DNA of 23,154 nt from the NCBI GenBank assembly GCA_040003205.1, contig JBDUDA010000016.1, positions 1-23,154 on the forward strand. The letters run 5' to 3'. Below, piece after piece: positions 7,793 through 17,600 of the stretch (position 1 is its first letter; the number at the start of each line of letters is the position of its first letter). Below the pieces are notes generated by a model that saw nothing but the letters and a program-made list of their open reading frames with translations, had not been told where the DNA came from and ran no database searches. The DNA is from JALYIM01 sp040003205. GTDB lineage: Bacteria > Acidobacteriota > Terriglobia > Terriglobales > Acidobacteriaceae. The position numbers and the translations under genes were made by a program.

Positions 7793-8968
7793 ATGAGCAT
7801 AGGGAACTACAAGGTGTCGTCCCCACGCGTGGTAAATGTTGAAGACCTTCGCCGTATGGCGCAGGCGCGCCTGCCCAAAGTTGTCTTTGATTACCTCGAT
7901 GGGGGCGCCGAAAATGAATTCACTCTGCGCGAAAATATGCGTTCCTTTCAGGCAATCACCTTTCGTCCGCGCCACGCGGTGGCGATGAAGGAATGCGACT
8001 TGCGCACCACGGTGCTGGGAACTGAGCTCTCGCTGCCGGTCATGCTTGCCCCAGTTGGTTACAGCCGGCTTATGCACCCTGGGGGAGAAATAGCAGCTGC
8101 GCGCGCCGCCGGCGCGGCTGGTACGGGATACATTCTTTCCACAATTTCTGGACACAAGCTCGAAGACGTCGCGGCCGCCTCCTCGGGACCAGTGTGGTAT
8201 CAGCTCTACCTTATTGGAGGCCGGGAAGCGTCCGAGGCCGCCATACAGCGCGCGCACAACGCTGGATTCAAGGCTTTGGTGGTCACCATCGATACTCCAC
8301 TTGCCGGGCTGCGCGAGCGCGACTCGCGGAATGGAATGGTGGAACTATTGACTGGGAGCTTGTTCTCGAAAATTCCATTTGTGCCGCAGGTGCTCGCGCA
8401 TCCGGGATGGCTGGCTTCGTTTCTTCTCGACGGAGCTGTTCCCAAATTACAAAACGTGATTTTACCGGGGCAGGGAGGAATGCCAATGGTGGACGTCGGC
8501 ACCGCCTTAAGACGCTCAGTCGTGACTTGGGAGGACATTTCGTGGATCAAGAAACAATGGTCTGGGCCGGTGGTGATCAAGGGCATACTTACCGCGGAAG
8601 ACGCGCGCCGCGCTGTGGACGCCGGCGCGGGTGCGATCGTGGTCTCGAACCATGGCGGCCGCCAATTGGATGGGGTTGCGGCTTCCATCGAGGTGTTGCC
8701 CGAGATCGTCGCCGCGGTTGGAAATCAAACCGAAGTCTTGATGGACGGAGGCATCCGGCGCGGAAGCGACGTGGCCAAGGCGATTTGCCTGGGAGCACGC
8801 GCTGTCTTGGTCGGACGTGCGTATGCGTATGGTCTGGCCGCAGCTGGCGGCGCCGGAGTTGCGCGCACTCTAGCCATCCTTCGCGACGATTTAGATCGGA
8901 CGCTCAGGTTGCTGGGCTGCCCATCGGTTAAACAGCTCGACCATTCTTACGTTAAGCATTCTTCGTAG
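7793..8968 (+). CDS. FMN-dependent alpha-hydroxy-acid dehydrogenase/oxidase
   Basis: This 391-residue protein belongs to the flavin family of L-lactate dehydrogenase (LldD), glycolate oxidase and lactate oxidase, which oxidises an L-2-hydroxy acid to the 2-oxo acid. It covers the whole family length. Visible features are V-F-D-Y-L-D-G-G-A-E-N-E near 31-42, W-Y-Q-L-Y at 135-139, T-I-D-T-P at 165-169, K263 in V-I-K-G, the catalytic base H287 with R290 in S-N-H-G-G-R-Q, and the FMN phosphate site D-G-G-I-R-R-G-S-D followed by V-G-R-A-Y. There is no signal peptide, so it acts in the cytoplasm or at the inner membrane face. The electron acceptor (quinone or oxygen) and exact substrate cannot be told from sequence. 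It is the only plus-strand gene in this part. Its stop lies only seven bases from the stop of the convergent transporter gene, which suggests a shared-metabolite relation but not an operon. Confidence 0.93.
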   Translation: MSIGNYKVSSPRVVNVEDLRRMAQARLPKVVFDYLDGGAENEFTLRENMRSFQAITFRPRHAVAMKECDLRTTVLGTELSLPVMLAPVGYSRLMHPGGEIAAARAAGAAGTGYILSTISGHKLEDVAAASSGPVWYQLYLIGGREASEAAIQRAHNAGFKALVVTIDTPLAGLRERDSRNGMVELLTGSLFSKIPFVPQVLAHPGWLASFLLDGAVPKLQNVILPGQGGMPMVDVGTALRRSVVTWEDISWIKKQWSGPVVIKGILTAEDARRAVDAGAGAIVVSNHGGRQLDGVAASIEVLPEIVAAVGNQTEVLMDGGIRRGSDVAKAICLGARAVLVGRAYAYGLAAAGGAGVARTLAILRDDLDRTLRLLGCPSVKQLDHSYVKHSS

Positions 8969-8975
8969 GATTGTC

Positions 8976-10226
8976 TCAGCGAGCTGACAGGACCGGCTTC
9001 AGTTCAGTCTTCCATTCCACAGGCGCAACTGCGCCGACGACGAATATCCACTGAAGCGCTCCAATCCACGCCACTGCCGCGGTGATGAGGAAGGGCCAAT
9101 AAAAGAGCCCGGTTCGATCCACTAGAAATCCAGTCAGCGCGGGCGCGATAGCTCCGGCGAGATTGGCGATAAAATTTTGCATTCCCATCCAGCGCCCGGC
9201 AGCGAGAGGTCCAGCGAGAGTCTGTGTAATTGCATTGAGGTTGGAAGTAACCAGTCCAAATGATGCGCCCGCGAGCAGCAACAAGACAACGAAGAGCCCA
9301 TCATGAGCAGCGGCGGCACCGGCCAGAAAAATTCCGTTGGAGATCATGCCAACTACCATGAATGTCTTGCGCACTCGGGTAGGCGATGCGCCCGATGAAA
9401 TCCAGAGATCAGAAATGCGTCCGCAAACCAGCGAAGATAAGCCCGCCAGGAAAAATGTTGCCCCGCCAACTTTTGACATGCTCAACAGGGAAAAATGACG
9501 TTCGCTCACCAGATAGAACGGGAGCCATGTAAGTAGAAAATATAGACCGTAGTTGGAACAAAAATGGCCTATCCATGTGCCCCATGATGAGCGTTGCTTG
9601 AGAATCTCCGCAAACTGCGGCCCTCGTTTCGCGCTCGGCGATGGATTGACGGAGCGCGGCATCCATCGCAACCACGGCGGCAACCATGCGAGGCTGATTA
9701 CGCCAAGCCCGATAAAAAATGGACGCCAGCCGAAACGTGCAACTAGCGTGCCCCCAAAAAGCATGCCCAGTGCCGGCCCCATCGCTTGCCCAGCCCCGAT
9801 AAAAGAGTTTGCGACGCCTCGTTGTCCCTCGAGAAAATGAGTAGCGAAGATCTTGCAATAGGCAGGGTAAGCGACCGACTCTCCGATTCCGAGGATGACT
9901 CGAACCAACAGCAACGTTGCGAAGGTATGGACCACTCCCGTAACCGCGGTCGCTAGAGTCCATATAAAAAAGCCCGCTGCTAAAACCCATTTCACGTCAA
10001 AGCGGTCAACCAGCCAGCCGGCTGTGATCTGCGAGCAAGCATAGGTCCAGAAAAAAGCGGAAAGTAGAACCCCCAACTGTGATGCCGACAGGCCGAGTTC
10101 GTTCTTCAGCAGCCGGGCCGCGACCGAAAGATTGGCACGGTCAATGTAGTTAATAAAAACGGAAAAGCCGAGCAGAAAAAGGACGCGCAGCAGCGTACTG
10201 GGAATTCTTTCTGACTCGCTTTTCAT
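8976..10226 (-). CDS. MFS transporter, anion:cation symporter type
   Basis: This 416-residue membrane protein has about twelve hydrophobic segments and the two-half layout of the major facilitator superfamily. The N-terminus has F-I-N-Y-I-D-R-A-N-L-S-V-A, a signature of the anion:cation symporter group, whose members import hexuronates, phthalate-like acids and other organic anions with protons. The motif-A-like loop G-W-L-V-D-R-F near residue 70 is also present. It follows the TPR gene by 42 bases on the same strand, so the two are probably co-transcribed. Its position beside a hydroxy-acid oxidase suggests that it imports a carboxylate, but this is inference. The Shine-Dalgarno is weak. Confidence 0.9.
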   Translation of the reverse strand: MKSESERIPSTLLRVLFLLGFSVFINYIDRANLSVAARLLKNELGLSASQLGVLLSAFFWTYACSQITAGWLVDRFDVKWVLAAGFFIWTLATAVTGVVHTFATLLLVRVILGIGESVAYPAYCKIFATHFLEGQRGVANSFIGAGQAMGPALGMLFGGTLVARFGWRPFFIGLGVISLAWLPPWLRWMPRSVNPSPSAKRGPQFAEILKQRSSWGTWIGHFCSNYGLYFLLTWLPFYLVSERHFSLLSMSKVGGATFFLAGLSSLVCGRISDLWISSGASPTRVRKTFMVVGMISNGIFLAGAAAAHDGLFVVLLLLAGASFGLVTSNLNAITQTLAGPLAAGRWMGMQNFIANLAGAIAPALTGFLVDRTGLFYWPFLITAAVAWIGALQWIFVVGAVAPVEWKTELKPVLSAR

Positions 10227-10268
10227 TCCACAGAAAGATACACCTCAGAAGAACCAAAGCCGTTAAAT

Positions 10269-11897
10269 CTATTTTTTGGCAATGGAAAGTCGATTTCTAG
10301 CGGTTTTGACTTCGGGACGCTCATCGCTCTTTGCTACCGCTGTCAGCTTGCGATAGTAGCTGGCAGCCTTGTCGGGCTCACCGGAAGTTTCCGCCGCCGT
10401 CGCGGCCCCATAAAGCGCATTGAAACGGTTGGGAGCGAGCCGCAGGACGGCTTCATATTCCGCAAGAGCCCGCGCAGGTTGATTGTTCAAGGCGAGCAAC
10501 TCCGCCAGCATTTCGCGTGCCGGAATAAGGGCGCCCGGCGTGACAGCGTCTTTATCCATACTTTCTTCCAATTCCGCGGCTGCGGTTATCTTCGCGAGAG
10601 CCGCCTCGTGATCTCCTGACATTTCGGACATGAATGCGGAAACTTCGCCGCGCTGAACCTCAATCTGGCTAGCCCAGTATGAGTTTTTCATTGCGACGGC
10701 TTTGTCATGGAGAGATGCGAGCGACTGCGCTGCTTCTGCCGCGCGCTTGGAATTGGATGATCTCGCCGCACCCTCACCGACTGCGAGCCAGGTCAGGGCT
10801 TGGGCCCAGGGTACCGCAGTTGGATCTGGTTTTAGTTCCGCAGCGCCCTTCCAGTCGCGGCGTTCAAGGGCATAGCGCGCTGGGATCGCTGAAGTTGCAT
10901 AGTTGCCAGTCGATGTTCCCCCGCTCACCTCAGCCAGAGACTTCAATTCATCCAAAACATTCTTGGCGTCGCGATCCTGACCCGATTGCAGGTAGGCATA
11001 TTCGAGATAATCCATGGCATGCAGGCGTTGATCGCGCGCTTCGCCTCCGGTTGAGGTCTTCTCAGCTTCCGTGGCCGACAGTTTCGAATGTCGATTAGAT
11101 TCGATGGATTCATCCCACAAACCCACTCGCGTGAAAATGTGAGACGGCATATGTTGCGCGTGCGCTGAAGCGGGGGCGATTTTGGCATAACTGCGCGCCG
11201 CGACCAGGCCCTGCGCTGCCAGCATGGGATTGTCATAGCAATGGATGAGGTAGTGCGCTACTCCGGGATGATGCGGCTGCTGGCGAAAAATGGGCTCTAG
11301 AATCTCACCGCATTGACGCTGGTTCGCAAAGGTTTTATCGGTTTTTGCAGCGGTGACATCGAGAGCCAGGGCATAAAAGATGGCAGCGTCACTGTCGTTA
11401 GGATAGTCCGAATGCAATTCCGCCATCTTCTGCTGATATGACAGTGCGTGTGCGCTTCCGTCGTTTTCATCTTGTTTATAAATTTCGCCCAGCGCTTCGA
11501 TGTAGCCCAGCTCTCGAGAAGTAGTGGCTTTGTTTAGCAGCGCGATGTTCAATGCTTTGCGAGCAGCCGCGCGCCCTTCGTCCATATGGCCGTTATTCCA
11601 TAGGCCATGGTAATGCGACATGGCGATGCCCCATTCTGCCATGGCGCAATTTGGATCTTTCTTTCCGACGTCTTTGAAGGCTTCGCGCGACTGTTCGTAC
11701 TGAAATGAATGCAACAGAGCGACGGCACGATTGAAGTCCGCCGCCACAGCGTGTGAGCAGGAAGTGGGAAAATTGACTGCGCCAACTTCGTCCTGAGTCA
11801 AGGAGTGATGGTGGACATCATCCCCCCGGAGCGCACAGGGCAACATCAGACTGAAAAGCAACAGTACCAATCGCCGTTGAAAAAGAATTGAAGTCAA
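10269..11897 (-). CDS. Secreted tetratricopeptide-repeat protein
   Basis: From a TTG at 11897 this encodes 542 residues. The TTG is chosen because GGAGG sits at 11905-11909 and a signal peptide follows at once (R-R-L-V-L-L-L-F-S-L-M-L-P-C-A-L-R-G); an upstream TTG at 11930 lacks such a site. The mature protein is made mostly of helical pairs of the TPR type, clearest at the start (about 55-100, with A-E-W-G-I-A-M-S-H-Y) and at the end (about 465-530, with A-L-A-E-Y-E-A-V-L-R-L-A-P and K-A-A-S-Y-Y-R-K-L). It is probably a periplasmic or surface scaffold. There is no catalytic motif that I recognise. Similar long secreted TPR proteins are frequent in Acidobacteria, mostly without known function. 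The MFS gene follows it closely. Confidence 0.8.
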   Translation of the reverse strand: MTSILFQRRLVLLLFSLMLPCALRGDDVHHHSLTQDEVGAVNFPTSCSHAVAADFNRAVALLHSFQYEQSREAFKDVGKKDPNCAMAEWGIAMSHYHGLWNNGHMDEGRAAARKALNIALLNKATTSRELGYIEALGEIYKQDENDGSAHALSYQQKMAELHSDYPNDSDAAIFYALALDVTAAKTDKTFANQRQCGEILEPIFRQQPHHPGVAHYLIHCYDNPMLAAQGLVAARSYAKIAPASAHAQHMPSHIFTRVGLWDESIESNRHSKLSATEAEKTSTGGEARDQRLHAMDYLEYAYLQSGQDRDAKNVLDELKSLAEVSGGTSTGNYATSAIPARYALERRDWKGAAELKPDPTAVPWAQALTWLAVGEGAARSSNSKRAAEAAQSLASLHDKAVAMKNSYWASQIEVQRGEVSAFMSEMSGDHEAALAKITAAAELEESMDKDAVTPGALIPAREMLAELLALNNQPARALAEYEAVLRLAPNRFNALYGAATAAETSGEPDKAASYYRKLTAVAKSDERPEVKTARNRLSIAKK

Positions 11898-11904
11898 AAA
11901 GCAG

Positions 11905-11909
11905 CCTCC
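11905..11909 (-). promoter_or_regulatory. Ribosome binding site fixing a TTG start
   Basis: GGAGG on the minus strand, seven bases before the TTG at 11897. It supports a non-ATG start for the TPR protein. Confidence 0.7.
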
Positions 11910-11985
11910 ATTCGCCAGGATCGCGAACAAGCCGATGTTACACCGTATCTTTTAGCCTGCGGCGATTCAAAAACCGCGGGGAAAG

Positions 11986-13701
11986 TTAAGCCTGGTAGAC
12001 AGTGGAGCCGCCTACCACCGTGCGGACCACTTGAATGTCTTTAATCTTATTTTGTTCCACGGTAAAAAGATCGTCCGACAACACCACGAAGTCAGCCAGC
12101 TTACCGGGAGTTATCGATCCTTTGATCATTTCTTCGTGCGAGTTGTAGGCGCCATTGATAGTGTTGACTCGCAGCGCTTCCTCCACGGTGATGCGCTGGT
12201 TTGCTCCCCACGTGTGTCCATCCCAGCCGGTGCGCGTCACCATTCCCTGGATCGCCATGCGCGGATCAAATGGTCCCGGATCAAAGTCAGAGCCTGCCGC
12301 TACTACTATCCCAGCATCGAGGAAGCTGCGAAACGCCATGCACCGCTTCATGAGTTCTTCGCCATAGAAATGAAACTTGTCCGAATTGTAATAGGCATAG
12401 GAAGTGAAGGGAGCGGGAACCGCACCCGCCGCCTTGATGCGGCGCACCAGTGAATCATTGATCAAAGTGCAATGGGTAATCTTCGGACGGGCATCGGCTC
12501 GCGGGAAAACGCGCTGCATCCGCTCCACTGCCGTCAGCACCATGTCGATTGCAACATCACCGTTCGCATGGCAATTAACCTGGATGCCCGCACGATGTAC
12601 GCGCTCAGTCCACGCGTTCAGTTCGTCCTGTGATTCAGTGATATTGCCCCGGTACGGCGGCATTACGCCGGGATAGGGAGTGCTGAGAGCCATGGTGCGT
12701 TCGGAGAATGAGCCATCCACGGTGTGCTCCGAGGTTGCTCCAAAGCGAATCCATTCGTCGCCGAAACCGGTCATGATGCCGAGAGTGATCATCGCCTCCA
12801 ATTGTTCACCGCCGGCCTCGTAGCTCACGCGGTGCAAAAGTTCTCCGCGCGCACGCACTTGTTGCAGGGCCGCCAGATTGCCCTCCTCGTGATGAACGCT
12901 GGTCACGCCATAACGCACGAACTGTTTGGAAATGTAGGCCAGTCCCTCGCGATCGCGCTGCATCGTCTGCTCCGCGGTAAACACCGGGCGCTTGCCCACT
13001 CTTCTGACAACGTCATTGGCGCGGTCCGTCACACGGCCATTGAGATCGCCGTTGCCATCGCGATCAAATGTCCCTCCCGGAGGGTTGGGAGTGTCCCTGC
13101 CGATCCCCGCCATGGCAAGGGCCTTGCTGTTATAGAAGGAAGTGTGTCCACCGCGATGCTGGACCATCACCGGATGTTCCTTCGATACCTGATCGAGATC
13201 GTGAACGTTGAGCTGGCGACCGTCTTTCACTTTAGTGTCATCGAAGAAATATCCTGACACCCAATTGTCAGGAGGAGTTTCATGCGCGCGAGCCTTAAGT
13301 TTCTCCAAAATGCTGGAGATGGTGACGAACTCCACCACGTAAGGATTGCCAACTAAAACTTCATAAAGCAACGTATTGCCGGGAGCGTGATTGTGGCAGT
13401 CAATAAATCCCGGCACGATCGTCATCTGGCGGGCGTCGAAGGTCTCGGTTCCCTGGCCGATAAGCCCCTTAATATCGGAATTGCTACCCACGGCGGCGAA
13501 GTGTCCTGCCTTGACCGCGAGTGCTTCGGCGATTGTCGCCTGGGGATCAACTGTATGAATCTTGGCATTGAAAACAACGAGGTCTGCGCCCTGGGCCTTT
13601 GCAGCAGCCGTAGCTCCCAGCCAGGGGCCGCCTGCGAGGGCAGCGATGCCCGCTCCGCTGAGACCTAGAAATTTTCTTCGGCTATGGCGATCATTCGTCA
13701 T
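11986..13701 (-). CDS. Tat-exported YtcJ-like amidohydrolase
   Basis: This 571-residue amidohydrolase-3 family protein starts at the ATG at 13701; a GTG at 13719 would add six residues. Residues 7-37 are a twin-arginine signal (S-R-R-K-F-L-G-L, hydrophobic stretch, A-K-A-Q), so it is folded, with its metal, before export. Metal ligands visible are H103-N-H105 after P-G-F-I-D-C, H378 in N-C-H-A-N-G-D, H410 in K-I-T-H-C and D472 in A-A-G-S-D-F-D. The lysine usually found before the D-G-S motif (V-K-x-x-x-D-G-S) is not there: the region reads G-A-T-S-E-H-T-V-D-G-S at 321-331. The C-terminus has the usual G-K-L-A-D-F-V-V-L-S-D-D-L-F. It is a distant paralogue of the protein at 5886-7604. It sits 88 bases upstream of the TPR gene and 92 downstream of nei on the same strand. 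Substrate unknown. Confidence 0.92.
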   Translation of the reverse strand: MTNDRHSRRKFLGLSGAGIAALAGGPWLGATAAAKAQGADLVVFNAKIHTVDPQATIAEALAVKAGHFAAVGSNSDIKGLIGQGTETFDARQMTIVPGFIDCHNHAPGNTLLYEVLVGNPYVVEFVTISSILEKLKARAHETPPDNWVSGYFFDDTKVKDGRQLNVHDLDQVSKEHPVMVQHRGGHTSFYNSKALAMAGIGRDTPNPPGGTFDRDGNGDLNGRVTDRANDVVRRVGKRPVFTAEQTMQRDREGLAYISKQFVRYGVTSVHHEEGNLAALQQVRARGELLHRVSYEAGGEQLEAMITLGIMTGFGDEWIRFGATSEHTVDGSFSERTMALSTPYPGVMPPYRGNITESQDELNAWTERVHRAGIQVNCHANGDVAIDMVLTAVERMQRVFPRADARPKITHCTLINDSLVRRIKAAGAVPAPFTSYAYYNSDKFHFYGEELMKRCMAFRSFLDAGIVVAAGSDFDPGPFDPRMAIQGMVTRTGWDGHTWGANQRITVEEALRVNTINGAYNSHEEMIKGSITPGKLADFVVLSDDLFTVEQNKIKDIQVVRTVVGGSTVYQA

Positions 13702-13793
13702 CGTGCATGACCTCGTCACTCGAAAGCATCACTGGGTTGTACTCCTTTTTTATCGCGCTAGGAAGAAAAGAAATGAGAGCGACTTGCTGAGAG

Positions 13794-14648
13794 TCATCGC
13801 GATGCGGAGGTGCTAGTCGCTAAAGGTTGGCACGCGGGGCACCAGAACGTCGTGCGGGCATCCTCGCCTTGTTTTCGCGATTCGATTTTCGCGCCGCACT
13901 TTCTACAGGGTTGATTGCGGCGTCCGTATACCCAGAGTCGTTCTTCGGGATTGCTGCGCCCGGTGGTGCGGCGCATTCCGGTGTAAGTAGTGATCTGGTC
14001 TCCCGAAGTGTTGGTGACATTTGCCAGCAGGAATTTTCGAGAGGTCTCTACCAGACAGACGATTTCATCGGAGTTCAAAGAGTGCATGCGACGGAATGGA
14101 TTGATCCCGCAGGCGAAGCACACTTCAGATTTGAAGACATTTCCCAGGCCTGCCATGATGGACTGCGAAAGCAGAGCAACGCCGGCTTCCAAATCGCCGC
14201 GAGCGCGCAGATTCTCGATGGATTGTGCGGCATCGAAATTTGGCGCGAGTACATCCTCTCCTAGACTGCGGAACCCCTGGCGGCGTCGCAGGGTGTCGGC
14301 GGTATGAAATTCGGCGATGGGGACGTTGAAGGCGACCGCCCAGATGGCTTCTGTCTTCACCACGATGCGCATATCAATGGTGCGCCTCTGCCACGCTTCT
14401 CCGGGTCGATAGATGTGCCAGCTTCCATTCATCAACATGTGGGTGAGTAGAGTTAAACCGCCGGAGAAATTCATGCTCATCCACTTTCCGCGAGCTTCGA
14501 CTCCTGCAACCGTTCGTCCGGGGATGGGCGAGTCGAAGTCAACACGCGACAACTTGGGAAGCACAGTCTCGAATCCGGTGACGATTTGACCCGCGAGCGC
14601 TTTGTTTAGAGTTCGAGCTGCCCGAAATATTGTGTCGCCCTCGGGCAT
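13794..14648 (-). CDS. nei: Nei/Fpg-family DNA glycosylase (endonuclease VIII-like)
   Basis: This 284-residue base-excision-repair enzyme removes oxidised bases and cuts the strand at the resulting site. The N-terminus M-P-E-G-D carries the catalytic proline P2 and E3. K55 lies in A-R-G-K-W, matching the conserved beta-hairpin lysine. The helix-two-turn-helix region includes S-I-M-A-G-L-G-N-V-F-K-S-E at about 163-175 with the DNA-contacting N170. The C-terminal zinc finger has C248-x2-C251 and C270-x2-C273. The P-E-G-D start and overall form match the actinobacterial-type Nei2 group better than Fpg (M-P-E-L-P). Its ATG overlaps the stop of the helicase gene by one base (TGATG), so translation is probably coupled. 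Confidence 0.92.
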   Translation of the reverse strand: MPEGDTIFRAARTLNKALAGQIVTGFETVLPKLSRVDFDSPIPGRTVAGVEARGKWMSMNFSGGLTLLTHMLMNGSWHIYRPGEAWQRRTIDMRIVVKTEAIWAVAFNVPIAEFHTADTLRRRQGFRSLGEDVLAPNFDAAQSIENLRARGDLEAGVALLSQSIMAGLGNVFKSEVCFACGINPFRRMHSLNSDEIVCLVETSRKFLLANVTNTSGDQITTYTGMRRTTGRSNPEERLWVYGRRNQPCRKCGAKIESRKQGEDARTTFWCPACQPLATSTSASR

Positions 14649-17600
14649 CAGGCGGTCTCCGTAACTTCCGGATCATTTTCGTCGGCGTCATCCTCTGCTT
14701 CTCCTGGGACGACCTGATTGGCAGGCATAGCCAGCGGCGCCATGCGGCGCATTTGGAATCCAACTACAGAGTTCACAAATCCGGATTCTTCCAGAAAACG
14801 CGCCAGAAAATGTTCGCGTGCCGGTGCGCCGTTTATAGTGCCGACGAGCAGACCGGTCTTCCTGCCCTGCCGCCGGATGGCAAGTTCCGCCAGCTTCTTC
14901 GCCAGTTCGCGAGCGAAGCGGGAACGTTGTGGCTCAGCCTCGGGAAGAAATACCTGTACCTCATGACTTTTTCGCCGAAGGAATGCAGTGAGGTTTCCGT
15001 TAATCAGAATCACACCGGCTCCGCTTGAGCGTGACATGGAGCGCGTGGGGAGATTACTGGTGGCCTCGCTCGCAGGAGCGAGGTTTTCTGTTTGTGCGGC
15101 GCGAACGATCTTGTCCGCGAGCAAATTGTTCGACCTCGTAAGTAAGAGTGGCCCCACCTCAAAATCTTTGGGCATATGCGTCACTCCATGCGAGCCGCCT
15201 TCTCCTGTCATTTTTGGGTCGCTTGCATCTGTCAGAGAATCGCCCTCTCGGCGGGGCCAGGGAAAAACAGTGCCGTATAAATTTGCGGGATCGGTTGCCG
15301 CTAAAAATAAAGCCTCCGGCGTCTCCGGTTCAGTCCGCAGGCTGCGTAACATGTCCACTGCTGCGGGCATGGCGAATTGGGCCGCGCCTAAGCCCGCGAC
15401 GAACATTCCGCGCCGCACCCAACCGCTGTCTTCCATAATTTTCAAGGCCGGATAAATAGTTGAGTAGCCGCGTGGGATAGTTTCCGCGATAGCGGTTTCG
15501 CGCAACACAATGCCGTGGCGCACCAAAAGCTGTTGCGCGATGTTCGCGCTCCACGGTGTCACGGTGAGCGGAACATCCGTTGTCGGAGCAAGGGGGTGCG
15601 CCTGGATCAGCGACCATCGTCCCTGTGCCGGACCATCGTTGCGCGAACGGAGGCGTCGCATAAAGTCGGGCGAGCCCGGTGGATATCCCGGGGAAAGATT
15701 GCCTCGCTCCCGCTTCTTCTCGTTGGTTCGCAGCAAGTCGCGTAGAGGATGAAAAGTGTCGTTTGTGATTTGCCCAGACCACACCAGTTCCCAAAGTGCG
15801 TCGCGGGTCTCGCCGGGAAATCCACCCCCAGCAGCCGCATGAATAGCGGCGAAAAAGGACGCACCGTTCTTCGCCAGTAATTCCAGAATCTTACTCGCGC
15901 GCTCGGAAACCGTAACAGTGTCAGTGCGCAAGTCTCTTGGAGGCAGAAGCAGTGGCAGGGATTCATGCAAATAGAGCGCAACCCTTCCGTCGCGATTTCC
16001 AATCTGCTCGATGCCAACCCACACTACCTGCCCGGATGCCATCAATGTGTCGAGATCGCCGGGTCGATAATCAGCGACGCGCGCGGGAAGTATCTCGCGC
16101 TCGAGCTCAGATGCCAGAACGGCCGCGCCTTGGAGATTTTCAACTGTGTCCAGAAGCGAGTCTAGTCCACGTCTTTTGACCGCGACTCCTTGCCAGCGCG
16201 CAGTCAGACGCGCAAAGATGCTTTGCTCAACCGGTTCGATTTCACGCCGCAGGCGCGCCAGACTTTTCCGCCGGATCTGTTGCAGAACTCCAGGGTCGCA
16301 CCACTCGCGATGCGTGCCCCCGGGACGGAATTCTCCCTCCAGCAATTTGCCTTGACCGTGTAAGGCGTGCAACGCCGCTTCGACCGTGCCCGGCGCAAGA
16401 CCATAGCGGCCCGACACATCCGCCGTCGTGAAGGGTCCATGAGTGCGCGCATAATTTCGAGCAAGCTCGCGCACGGGGTCGTCATTTCGTTCTAGAAAAA
16501 CTTCGGCCAGACCCGGGGGAAGAGGAGTTCCGAGAGCATCACGGTAGCGGGCTGCATACTCAACTGGAATGTAACGCGATTCGGAGGCGATGCGAACCAA
16601 TATGGCGCGCCGCGAATTCGCCAGCTCGATAATTGTGGCCGCGATTTCCGCACTCTCGCTACGCACTCCGATTTCTTCCGCGGATAAATCGCCCAACTTC
16701 AACAGCAAATCGTGGACGCCGTCGGCATGGCGCGCCTGGTAATCCGGCTCCAGGGATTGCAAACGCGCTTCCACCTCATTCAAGGCCGTGACGTCGAGAA
16801 GTTCGCGCAGATCGCTGTCGCCCAGCAACTCTTCCAACTGCGATTGATCGATTGATAGAGCTTGCGCACGGCGTTCGGCGAGCGGAGCGTCTCCGTCATA
16901 GATGTAATTTGCGACATAAGAGAAGAGCAGGGAAGCCGCGAAGGGAGAAGGACGGTTTGTTTCCAGGCTGGTCACGCGAATCGTGCCGCGCTGCACGCCC
17001 GAGAGGATATCCGTCACCGCCGGCAAATCAAAAACGTCGCGAATGCATTCACGATAAGTTTCCAGCAAGATGGGGAAAGAAGAAAATCGAGATGCCACCG
17101 CTAGCAAATCGGCAGAACGCTTTCGTTGTTGCCAAAGGGGGGCGCGCACTCCAGGGCGGCGTTTGGGCAGGAGCAACGCACGGCCCGCGGCTTCGCGAAA
17201 CTTAGCCGCAAATAGAGAAGTGCTTCCCAGTTGCCGCAGCACGAGTTCTTTGAATTCCGCAGGCGACGGCAGCAAATCTTCGGCGCTAATGGCGTCGTCG
17301 CTATCGGGAACGCGCAAGACGAAGCCATCATTCGACCACATGGACTCAACTTCAAGGCCGCGCTCCGCTCGTATCCTGGAAGTTACCGCCATACACCAGG
17401 GCGCGTGGACAGCGCTGCCAAACGGAGTAAGCACGCAGACCCGGCGGTCGCCCATTTCATCACGGCAGGTTTCAATGACAATGTCTTCATCGCTAGGGAT
17501 GCGGGTGGTGACTGCGACCTGGTCTTCCAGATATTTCAGGAGATTTTCGGCTGCGGTGGCGTCCAGACTGTGATCTTCCACCAGTTGACTGAACGCCACG

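Noticed and set aside
8194..8931. A 245-codon plus-strand frame inside the hydroxy-acid oxidase
   Set aside because: It is a shifted frame of the oxidase, with an Arg/Gly/Trp-rich translation typical of an out-of-frame reading.
11956..11980. Hairpin after the Tat-exported amidohydrolase considered as a terminator
   Set aside because: On the minus strand the stem has a C-A mismatch and no T-run after it; the T-run falls in the loop.
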